NCBI RefSeq assembly: GCF_901472495.1
Contig: NZ_LR590469.1
Coordinates: forward strand, 1,612,001-1,676,000
Direction: 5' to 3'
DNA: 64,000 nucleotides
Source of the DNA: Yersinia enterocolitica subsp. enterocolitica
GTDB taxonomy: Bacteria > Pseudomonadota > Gammaproteobacteria > Enterobacterales > Enterobacteriaceae
Under the pieces are notes generated by a model that was not told where the DNA came from, did not search any database, and saw only the letters and a list, made by a program, of their open reading frames with translations. A program made the position numbers and the translations under genes. This document shows positions 8,931-15,827 of the stretch, one piece after another. Within the stretch, counting starts at the first letter, position 1. The number at the start of each line of letters is the position of its first letter.

Positions 8931-9375
8931 CCGTTAACTCCTCCAGAATAGGGGGTAAATTCGTGCGATAAATTTGTATCCAGTGGGATACAACACGGTT
9001 GTCCTGCGAGTGCTATTGCCACAAACACCAGATGCATGACTATGCACAGTGAGTGATTATTAACCTAACAAGGATAATCACTGATTTTGCGGAGGAATAT
9101 TATGCCCTTTGCAGAAACAGCAGCATAACCGCAGTTCGGAATCCACACCAGACTCTAGGGTAAAAAACGCCTTTTATCGATTTTTTATGCATATTCTATC
9201 TATGTAATGCGTCACTAATGGCATAAACGGCGACAAATATCTGGCAAAGGAGGGTAAAAAGCAGAATATCTTATGGTTTAGCGGGGGAATCTTAAGGCTT
9301 ACCGAGAGAATAAATAGTGTGCCACTGGTTATCAGCAGCACCTTGATTTTGATGCACGGGAGTCAATTAATGAAT
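8931..9375. other. Intergenic region ybjN/potF (445 bp), promoter of potF
   Basis: No gene seen. It is expected to hold the potF promoter, read leftwards, and the 3' end of the ybjN transcript. I could not place a convincing -35/-10 pair or a known operator. No ERIC or strong hairpin is present. Confidence 0.5.
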
Positions 9376-9861
9376 TTAATGTATAACAGGGTAAGCCGTG
9401 GCGGTTTGCGGTAACTCATCATCGTCGCTGTTACCAATAAATAATAAATCATTGGCGCGCGCTTCCAGAATAATCATCGAAATCTGCTCTTCGCACTGCT
9501 GCATAAAGTAGCCAAACTGGGCGAATGTAACCCCGACCTCAACAGTCAGGGACTGGCAGACAATCAGTTTTGGCAGATTATCATCCTGAATATCGATAAA
9601 CGCTTTAACTGTCAGCGAGCTGGCATTGATTTGACTGAGATCCGCGACCAGCGGGATCAACGCTGTAGGGCGTACCTCGGCCAGCGCTGAAAACAGGATA
9701 ACGTTATCCACCAAATCAATTTTGGCATCAAACACACCCTCAAAATTTTGCATATGCGGCAAATGCAGTGCCTGGCAAGAATCGCACTCAAAAAATGAGA
9801 TACCGAGTTGATCCAGCCAACGCCGTAATAAGGCTAAATCCGGGACGATGAGTGAATCCAT
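9376..9861 (-). CDS. ybjN: YbjN family protein
   Basis: 161-residue acidic soluble protein matching E. coli YbjN (158 aa) in length and in its place beside potF. YbjN is reported to influence motility, biofilm and stress responses, but its biochemical activity is not established. The fold resembles type III secretion chaperones (family knowledge); no catalytic motif is visible. The next gene upstream is ybjC instead of rimK as in E. coli. Confidence 0.85.
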   Translation of the reverse strand: MDSLIVPDLALLRRWLDQLGISFFECDSCQALHLPHMQNFEGVFDAKIDLVDNVILFSALAEVRPTALIPLVADLSQINASSLTVKAFIDIQDDNLPKLIVCQSLTVEVGVTFAQFGYFMQQCEEQISMIILEARANDLLFIGNSDDDELPQTATAYPVIH

Positions 9862-9979
9862 AACTACCTACCTCACGATTCTCATAATACGAAAAGTGCC
9901 ATAGCTTACGGAATATTGGCCGACAGCGCTACTTCAATCCCGACTAATTTAATACCGCAGGAAAGGCTCAGTAATGACC

Positions 9980-10288
9980 TTACTTAGATTTGTTCTCCTT
10001 TTCGGCACGCGCTTTATCTAACTCTTTCTTAGATTGGGGCCTGGAAATCCTATCTGCACTACCTAAGAGCGGGCCAAAACCACGGGCGACGCGCCAAACA
10101 ATGCAGGCCGCAGCTGGGATCATCAAACCAATACCAACAAAAATCATAATAATCGCAACTGTCGGTGTACCTATTGCTCCTGGTAATGACAAATAGTCAT
10201 TAATACTGAGATAGGCAACAACCAGTAATATCATCCCCAATGCTTCCAAAATAATCACAATACGGGGCATATCTCCTAACGAGCGCAT
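9980..10288 (-). CDS. ybjC: Inner-membrane protein YbjC (DUF1418 family)
   Basis: 102-residue protein with two hydrophobic spans (about 11-30 and 43-66) and a lysine/glutamate-rich C-terminal tail. The segments ILEALGMILLVVAYLSI and MIFVGIGLMIPAA resemble E. coli YbjC, which likewise lies divergently beside grxA. In E. coli ybjC is followed by nfsA and rimK; here ybjN follows directly after 118 bp. Function unknown. Confidence 0.8.
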   Translation of the reverse strand: MRSLGDMPRIVIILEALGMILLVVAYLSINDYLSLPGAIGTPTVAIIMIFVGIGLMIPAAACIVWRVARGFGPLLGSADRISRPQSKKELDKARAEKENKSK

Positions 10289-10602
10289 CTTTACCTCCGA
10301 TAGGCTCTGTACCCTTCACAGTTAATGTCACCAGGCTGTTAAACCCTCACCTGCAACGCCGCGTTCATTGGCTATATATCAGCTTTTACTTAGTGTATTG
10401 AATCCCCAAGATTTGTAACAGTACTCATAAGCAAATAGGTAGGATTAATCGGACTAACAGGCAAATCCTGCTTTTTTTTCACTGCATCAGAAGGCATAGT
10501 AGTCAGCAGTCGAATGAGTAATACGCTATAAGTCATTTAGCAGCTGAATATATCAGTAACTGTTGGCGAAGTGATTATCTCAAATTAATCAAGGAGTTTT
10601 AC
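10289..10602. other. Divergent ybjC/grxA promoter region (314 bp)
   Basis: No gene found. It must contain the promoters of ybjC (left) and grxA (right). grxA is OxyR-regulated in E. coli, but I did not identify a clear OxyR site here. AAGGAG at 10591-10596 is the grxA ribosome site. Confidence 0.5.
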
Positions 10603-10866
10603 ATGTTTGCTGTGATTTTTGGGCGTCCTGGATGCCCTTACTGTGTACGTGCCAAAGAATTGGCGGAAAAGCTGGAAACTGAGCGTGACGATTTTAAATT
10701 CCGTTACATTGATATTCACGCAGAAGGTATCACCAAAGCTGATCTGGAAAAAACGGTTGGCAAACCAGTAGAAACCGTGCCACAAATCTTTATCGATGAG
10801 AAACACATTGGTGGCTGCACAGATTTCGAAGCCTATGCTAAAGAAAATCTGAGCCTGTTCCAATAA
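10603..10866 (+). CDS. grxA: Glutaredoxin 1 GrxA
   Basis: 87-residue glutathione-dependent disulfide oxidoreductase of the cytoplasm and a known electron donor for ribonucleotide reductase. The redox-active CPYC motif is at residues 11-14, the cis-proline segment TVPQIFID lies near 58-65 and the glutathione-contacting GGCTDFEAY near 69-77. The AAGGAG ribosome site is 6 nt from ATG. It is followed by a strong terminator at 10936 and, 3 bp beyond a CTG target copy, by the IS element. Confidence 0.96.
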   Translation: MFAVIFGRPGCPYCVRAKELAEKLETERDDFKFRYIDIHAEGITKADLEKTVGKPVETVPQIFIDEKHIGGCTDFEAYAKENLSLFQ

Positions 10867-10935
10867 TTGGCTGATAAACCTCTCTTATTGGCTAACGGTC
10901 AAGAACAGTGCGCCAACCTTGATGAGTTTTATCCG

Positions 10936-10961
10936 AAAAAGGGTGCTTAGCGCCCTTTTTT
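10936..10961 (+). terminator. Intrinsic terminator of grxA
   Basis: AAAAAGGG and CCCTTTTTT flank a GC-containing stem-loop (GTGCTTAGCGC), giving a classic bidirectional hairpin with an A-run before it and a T-run after it. Confidence 0.85.
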
Positions 10962-11020
10962 CTTGCCTGTGACCCGTCCTAAATAGCGTTGACACATTTA
11001 ACTCGTACACTGAGGAAAAT

Positions 11021-11422
11021 GTGATGAACCAATATGTTAAACGTACGCAACGCGATTATCCTCTATCCTTTAAATTGGCCGTTGTCGAACAGGTCGAAAA
11101 AGGTGAAATGACATACCGCCAGGCGCAAGACCGCTACGGTATTCAAGGCCGTTCTACCGTCCTGACGTGGCTACGCAAGTTCGGTCAACTCGACTGGCTT
11201 TCTCCCTCTCCTGCAAGAATGTACGGAATTAACATGCCCAAAATGCCTCTTACTCCCGAACAGCGAATCAAAGAACTCGAACAGCAACTTGCTGAATCAG
11301 AAGTCAAAGCGCAGTTTTTTGAAGCGGTTGTGAAGGTCATGAACACGGAGTTCGGAGCCACACTGACAAAAAAGCAGTTGGCCACGTTATCACGCAAGCG
11401 CAAACGCCGGGACTCACAGTAA
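11021..11422 (+). CDS. IS3-family transposase OrfA
   Basis: 133-residue protein with an N-terminal helix-turn-helix of the transposase_8 type (YPLSFKLAVVEQVEKGEMTY, then a YGIQGRSTVLTWLRKFG recognition helix, about residues 11-55). A leucine/glutamate-rich coiled coil (about 86-105) is typical for OrfA oligomerisation. It binds the IS ends. A programmed frameshift near codon 118 fuses it to OrfB. Confidence 0.92.
   Translation: MMNQYVKRTQRDYPLSFKLAVVEQVEKGEMTYRQAQDRYGIQGRSTVLTWLRKFGQLDWLSPSPARMYGINMPKMPLTPEQRIKELEQQLAESEVKAQFFEAVVKVMNTEFGATLTKKQLATLSRKRKRRDSQ
11368..11374 (+). other. Programmed -1 frameshift site A AAA AAG in IS3 element
   Basis: AAAAAAG lies with zero-frame codons AAA (11369) and AAG (11372), the standard slippery heptamer of IS3 elements. 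The -1 frame is open from 11323 through orfB to 12237, so slippage gives an OrfAB transposase reading LTKKAVGHVITQ at the junction. Confidence 0.85.
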
Positions 11423-11439
11423 CGCGCGCTTGCTGGTTC

Positions 11440-12237
11440 ATGGGGATTAGCCGACAGGCGTGGTATCAGTCTTTGCAGCGTGAACGCGGAAGAGAAAAAC
11501 AGGCACAGCGCATCGTTGAGCAAGTGACGGCCATCCGGTTACAACAGCCCCGGTTGGGTACGCGTAAATTGCATTACTTGTTGCGACAACAAGCAGAACC
11601 GGCGCTGCATGTTGGCCGAGATCGCCTGTTCCAGATACTGCGTTGCTCGCGGTTACTGGTGATGCCTAAACGTGCCTATCATAAAACGACAAACAGCCAT
11701 CATCGCTTTTACCGTCACCCTAACTTATTGAAGTCAGGAGCAAATCAGGTTATTGCCAGCCACCCGGAACAGGTATGGGTCGCGGATATCACTTACCTTC
11801 CCCTGCGGACAGGAACGGCGTATGTGAGTCTGGTCACTGACGCCTGGTCGAGAAAAATCGTGGGATATCATGTGCATGAAAGTCTGCACACCCGCCATGT
11901 AGCCGCTGCGCTCAAAATGGCGCTGGTGAGCAGGCGCACAGCATCTGCGCTGATACATCACTCAGACCGGGGTATCCAGTACTGTTCAACAGAATATCAG
12001 GCGTTACATCAACGTCACGGTGTCATCTGTTCGATGACGGATGGATATGATTGTTATCAGAATGCGCTGGCGGAGCGGGTCAATGGGATATTAAAACTGG
12101 AATATCTGCTGGTTAAGCCGAAAGATATTGGTCAGGCAAGAAAGATGGTCAGGGAGTCAGTGGAAATCTACAACACGCGGCGACCGCATCTGTCGTTAAA
12201 ATACAAAACGCCCGATGAAGTTCATCAGGCGTTTTAA
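11440..12237 (+). CDS. IS3-family transposase OrfB (DDE integrase domain)
   Basis: 265 residues from the first ATG, though it is normally made as the C-terminal part of OrfAB. It has an HTH_21-like start and an rve integrase core. Catalytic residues are seen in WVADITYLPL (first Asp), HHSDRGIQY (second Asp) and NALAERVNGILKLE (Glu). It ends with the HLSLKYKTPDEVH tail common in this family. No stop or frameshift damage was seen, so the element may be active. Confidence 0.93.
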   Translation: MGISRQAWYQSLQRERGREKQAQRIVEQVTAIRLQQPRLGTRKLHYLLRQQAEPALHVGRDRLFQILRCSRLLVMPKRAYHKTTNSHHRFYRHPNLLKSGANQVIASHPEQVWVADITYLPLRTGTAYVSLVTDAWSRKIVGYHVHESLHTRHVAAALKMALVSRRTASALIHHSDRGIQYCSTEYQALHQRHGVICSMTDGYDCYQNALAERVNGILKLEYLLVKPKDIGQARKMVRESVEIYNTRRPHLSLKYKTPDEVHQAF

Positions 12238-12272
12238 GGCTGAAAAGTGTCAACCTATATCAGGACTAGTCA

Positions 12273-12581
12273 CTGTCATTTAGGCTAGCCCAGCAAAAAC
12301 CAGGCGTTAAAGCGATATAACGCCGCCAAATACCAGCATATAACCCCGCATTTTATCAGTAAGCAAGCATATCCCCCTGGCTAAGGCAAACTTCCTGCTT
12401 ACTACTGGCTGTCTCGCAACAGACCGATTAGAATAAGCACCGCTATCGCTTACATTTATATTTCAGCTAGCAATTTTTTTTTGAATTAAAAGGTTTTGAA
12501 TTTAAAGATATGTGTCGCTCTGGCTTTACATTAAGGGTGTATGCATCGTGGATCATCCTGACTAAATAGAAAGTCATACTC
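12273..12581. other. Intergenic region IS/ybjL (309 bp)
   Basis: Remainder of the original grxA-ybjL spacer, beginning with the second CTG target copy. No gene is seen; ybjM, found here in E. coli, is absent. It should hold the ybjL promoter. An A/T-rich run (12473-12510) is the only notable feature. Confidence 0.5.
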
Positions 12582-14270
12582 GTGAATATAAACGTCGCAA
12601 ACTTGTTAAACGGCAACTACATCTTGCTGTTATTCGTGGTGTTAGCGCTGGGGTTATGCCTGGGAAAACTGCGATTGGGGCCTATTCAATTAGGTAACGC
12701 TATTGGTGTGTTGGTGGTATCTCTGTTGCTTGGGCAACAGCATTTTACGATTAATACCGAAGCCCTGAATCTGGGCTTTATGCTGTTTATTTTTTGTGTT
12801 GGCGTCGAAGCTGGGCCAAACTTTTTCTCTATTTTCTTTCGTGACGGCAAAAACTACCTGATGCTGGCGTTGGTCATGGTGGGTAGCGCAATGGTTCTGG
12901 CGCTGGGGCTGGGTAAACTCTTTGGCTGGGATATTGGCCTGACAGCCGGGATGCTGGCCGGTTCCATGACATCCACACCGGTCTTGGTGGGCGCAGGCGA
13001 TACTCTTCGCCATACCATCGCGAATAATCCGGCGTTGCAACATGCCCAAGATAACCTGAGCCTGGGTTATGCCCTGACCTATCTTATCGGGCTGGTTAGC
13101 CTGATTTTAGGGGCGCGCTATTTACCCAAGCTTCAGCACCAAGACTTACCGACCAGTGCGCAGCAAATTGCTCGTGAGCGCGGCCTCGATACCGACAGTC
13201 AGCGCAAAGTCTATCTGCCCGTTATCCGTGCCTATCGCGTTGGCCCGGAATTGGTGGCTTGGGCTGATGGCAAAAATCTACGTGAATTAGGGATTTATCG
13301 TCAAACTGGCTGCTACATTGAGCGTATTCGTCGCAATGGTATTTTGGCGAACCCAGATGGTGATGCGGTACTACAAGTCGGTGACGAGATCTCATTAGTC
13401 GGTTATCCGGATGCTCATTCCCGTCTTGACCCCAGTTTCCGTAACGGCAAAGAAGTGTTCGACCGCGATTTGCTGGATATGCGCATTGTTACCGAAGAAA
13501 TTGTGGTCAAAAACAGCAATGCCGTCGGTAAGCGCCTGAGCCATTTAAAACTGACCGACCACGGTTGCTTCCTAAACCGTGTGATCCGCAGCCAGATAGA
13601 AATGCCGATTGATGACAATGTGGTACTGAATAAAGGCGATGTATTGCAAGTCAGCGGTGATGCACGACGCGTTAAAAGTGTGGCAGAGAAGATTGGTTTT
13701 ATCTCTATTCACAGTCAGGTCACTGACCTGCTGGCGTTCTGTGCCTTCTTTATTTTAGGGTTGATGATCGGCCTGATCACCTTCCAATTCAGTAACTTTA
13801 GTTTTGGTATTGGTAATGCCGCTGGCCTGCTAATGGCTGGGATCATGCTGGGCTTTTTACGTGCCAACCACCCGACTTTCGGCTATATCCCGCAAGGGGC
13901 GTTAAATATGGTGAAAGAGTTCGGTTTGATGGTCTTTATGGCAGGGGTCGGCTTGAGCGCCGGTGGCGGTATTAATAGCAGCCTGGGAGCAGTCGGTGGG
14001 CAAATGCTGATTTCCGGCTTAATCGTGAGCTTAGTGCCCGTGGTTATCTGCTTTATCTTTGGCGCTTATGTATTGCGCATGAACCGTGCTCTGCTTTTCG
14101 GCGCGATCATGGGAGCGCGCACCTGCGCACCGGCCATGGATATCATCAGTGATACTGCTCGCAGTAATATCCCAGCGCTTGGTTACGCAGGTACTTATGC
14201 CATTGCGAACGTATTACTGACCTTGGCTGGCTCGCTAATCGTTATTGTCTGGCCGGGAATATTAGGCTAG
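12582..14270 (+). CDS. ybjL: Putative transport protein YbjL (AAE/AspT-type antiporter fold)
   Basis: 562-residue inner-membrane protein with two hydrophobic halves (about 1-180 and 380-562, roughly five spans each) separated by two RCK_C (TrkA-C) cytoplasmic domains (about 205-290 and 295-375). This is the architecture of the aspartate:alanine exchanger family; the substrate of YbjL is unknown. The start is GTG at 12582, chosen because MNINVANLLNGNYILLLF matches the E. coli N-terminus; the ribosome site is weak. The last gene before rybB. Confidence 0.9.
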   Translation: MNINVANLLNGNYILLLFVVLALGLCLGKLRLGPIQLGNAIGVLVVSLLLGQQHFTINTEALNLGFMLFIFCVGVEAGPNFFSIFFRDGKNYLMLALVMVGSAMVLALGLGKLFGWDIGLTAGMLAGSMTSTPVLVGAGDTLRHTIANNPALQHAQDNLSLGYALTYLIGLVSLILGARYLPKLQHQDLPTSAQQIARERGLDTDSQRKVYLPVIRAYRVGPELVAWADGKNLRELGIYRQTGCYIERIRRNGILANPDGDAVLQVGDEISLVGYPDAHSRLDPSFRNGKEVFDRDLLDMRIVTEEIVVKNSNAVGKRLSHLKLTDHGCFLNRVIRSQIEMPIDDNVVLNKGDVLQVSGDARRVKSVAEKIGFISIHSQVTDLLAFCAFFILGLMIGLITFQFSNFSFGIGNAAGLLMAGIMLGFLRANHPTFGYIPQGALNMVKEFGLMVFMAGVGLSAGGGINSSLGAVGGQMLISGLIVSLVPVVICFIFGAYVLRMNRALLFGAIMGARTCAPAMDIISDTARSNIPALGYAGTYAIANVLLTLAGSLIVIVWPGILG

Positions 14271-14332
14271 TGCGTAAAAAAGGAGACTCAAGGCAAAGCT
14301 AAACATTTTTTTAAGCTTTTTTCATTTGCCCA

Positions 14333-14360
14333 GAACTTTCTTACTGGACTGGGGTCTGAT
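14333..14360 (+). promoter_or_regulatory. Sigma-E type promoter of rybB
   Basis: GAACTTTC (14333-14340) and GTCTGAT (14354-14360) fit the sigma-E -35 and -10 elements, and the rybB 5' end follows 6 nt later at 14366. In E. coli and Salmonella rybB is a sigma-E regulon member, which agrees. Confidence 0.75.
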
Positions 14361-14365
14361 TTAAT

Positions 14366-14446
14366 GCCACTGCTTTTCTTTGATGTCCCCATATTGAGGA
14401 GCCCGATAGTCCCGCCTTCTTAGGTTCAAGACTAGTCGGGTTTTTT
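14366..14446 (+). ncRNA. rybB: RybB small regulatory RNA
   Basis: The 5' end GCCACTGCTTTTCTTTGATG is identical to the conserved seed of enterobacterial RybB, and the next block (TCCCCAT..TGAGGAGCCC) and the terminator hairpin have the same layout. RybB is an Hfq-dependent sRNA made on envelope stress that down-regulates outer-membrane protein mRNAs. It lies downstream of ybjL as in E. coli. The 3' terminator arm overlaps the prophage attachment core. The descending arm here carries an extra G (GACTAGTCGGG against CCCGATAGTC), giving a bulged stem. Confidence 0.9.
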
Positions 14447-14453
14447 CTTGTCT
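14436..14453 (+). other. attL: 18-bp prophage core repeat in the rybB terminator
   Basis: TCGGGTTTTTTCTTGTCT is repeated exactly at 44072-44089. Imperfect similarity extends to both sides (AGACTA before, AATTCAA(A/G)CCC after). It overlaps the rybB 3' end, so integration targets the terminator of an sRNA gene. Confidence 0.88.
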
Positions 14454-14579
14454 AGAATTCAAACCCTTACTTATCAATATCTTACAACTGCTTCGCATAG
14501 CCATTGGCGATGAAATGGCGGCAAAATCTATGTTTACTAACGACTTCGATTCTCACGGCATATGTGTAAGCAAAAAAAT

Positions 14580-15209
14580 TTAGAACTTTGCTTTATTTTG
14601 CACTTGCAGTTCCGCTAACGGTTCAGCTCGTCGATAAAGTGACATCAGCATTTTTAGCTGAACCAATTGGTCTCCATTTGAAAGAAGATCTAGTGATCGA
14701 ACTTGTTCGCTATCAAGTTGGAACGCTTGTTGTAGCTCTTTCACTGATTCAATGATAAATCTCATATCCTCATGATCAAGTCTTTGTTGGGCCTCTTGAA
14801 TTTCAATGCGGCTTAATTCTCGGGCGAGGTAGTCTTTCCGAATTCGATGATAAAGGGTTGCTATACTCAGAATTGAAGCACTTATAGAACTAACTATAAT
14901 TGCCACATCCTGAGCAACTTGAACCACTGCTTGTAACTCGATTACTCCAGGCGATGCATATTGAATTTTTTTAACTATGGGCTTATCCAAAGGGCCAACT
15001 TTTCCACTTAATCCATTAAAAAAATGCACTACACTATGCCCGCCTTTCCATGGGAGGGACGATTTTATATGTTTAGCTTCGGAGTCTTGGCCAATCAAAC
15101 GCAGAGAATAATAAAAGTCATAGACTTGCAAATATTCTTTCGAGAATATCGCGAAATCTTTTAACTCCCAACGCTCATCCAATTTTATTTGAGCTATTCC
15201 ACGTACCAT
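14580..15209 (-). CDS. Prophage cargo protein of unknown function, one membrane segment
   Basis: 209 residues from an ATG preceded by AAAGGTG; an upstream ATG at 15239 would add 10 residues. Not recognised. The N-terminal half is mixed alpha/beta and contains a SPGVIEL motif (about 111-117). A hydrophobic stretch of about 22 residues follows (VAIIVSSISASILSIATLY) and then a charged, probably coiled-coil C-terminal region (about 143-209). It is AT-rich compared with the tail genes and sits alone between the attachment site and the cos-like region, the usual place for lysogenic-conversion genes. It could be a membrane-acting exclusion or toxin protein; this is inference only. Confidence 0.7.
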   Translation of the reverse strand: MVRGIAQIKLDERWELKDFAIFSKEYLQVYDFYYSLRLIGQDSEAKHIKSSLPWKGGHSVVHFFNGLSGKVGPLDKPIVKKIQYASPGVIELQAVVQVAQDVAIIVSSISASILSIATLYHRIRKDYLARELSRIEIQEAQQRLDHEDMRFIIESVKELQQAFQLDSEQVRSLDLLSNGDQLVQLKMLMSLYRRAEPLAELQVQNKAKF

Positions 15210-15786
15210 ATCTGCACCTTTAGTTTCGTTAAATAACATTGAATCGCAAGATTTCTAAAGTAAACAATATATGTCTAAATATTACTTAAGAGAACATAAT
15301 GATTTGACTCTAAGTCTCAATTTCACATCATACAATTTTCATTAAACTTAATTCATAACTCATTGTTTTATAGGTACAGTAATTTATTTATAGGATTTGC
15401 TTTTTATCAAAAAAAAACACGTAATTCACATAATCTCCTTTAAATTCAATGCACTAATATTTTCCCGCGATCCACTCCGAGATCCAAAAACTGAAAAACA
15501 CTGAAATTCTTTTCAATCTTTTCAGTTGGCGAATTGCCGCAAAGCCCCAGCCACGGCGCGGGCTGGCGGGGTGGTTTGTAGGAATTTAAAACTGAAAAAA
15601 CTTTATAACGCAAAGTGTGCAGGCGGGTGCGGTGTAGTGCCGTTTCCGTCATGATTACGTTTCTTCCGTGGCATGCTCCGCTACGTGCGCGGGGCGTGGC
15701 TGACGTGATCCATTTCGGGTGTTGCGGTGTGATGATGGGTTTATTACGTGGCGTGTGGGGCCGCTGGCGATGGTTTTAGATGGGCG
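15210..15786. other. Non-coding prophage end: probable cos region
   Basis: The left half (15240-15440) is very AT-rich and likely holds the promoter of the cargo gene. The right half is GC-rich and contains GGCTGGCGGGGTGG (15561-15574), which resembles the GGCG(A/T)GGCGGGG cos cores of P2-like phages as I recall them. Four ACTGAAA-type motifs surround it (15490, 15500, inverted at 15519, 15591), possible terminase-binding repeats. In HP1-like phages cos lies at exactly this position, between the last tail gene and att. No convincing gene. Confidence 0.45.
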
Positions 15787-15812
15787 TAAAAAAGCCCGCG
15801 CGCGGCGGGCAT
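15787..15812 (-). terminator. Terminator of the prophage late (tail) operon
   Basis: On the minus strand GCCCGCCGCGCGCGGGC forms a GC-rich hairpin followed by TTTTTT, 16 nt beyond the stop of the hub gene. Confidence 0.85.
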
Positions 15813-15827
15813 ATTGGGCGAGATCGA

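Larger units (their letters stand above)
10970..12272 (+). mobile_element. Complete IS3-family insertion sequence (1303 bp)
   Basis: The ends are imperfect inverted repeats: left TGACCCGTCCTAAATAGCG, right (complement) TGACTAGTCCTGATATAGG, both continuing into TTGACAC. The 3-bp direct repeat CTG flanks it exactly (10967-10969 and 12273-12275), as expected for IS3 transposition. It carries orfA and orfB in -1 relation with an A6G slippery site, so it looks functional. It landed just behind the grxA terminator. The exact IS name could not be assigned. Confidence 0.92.
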
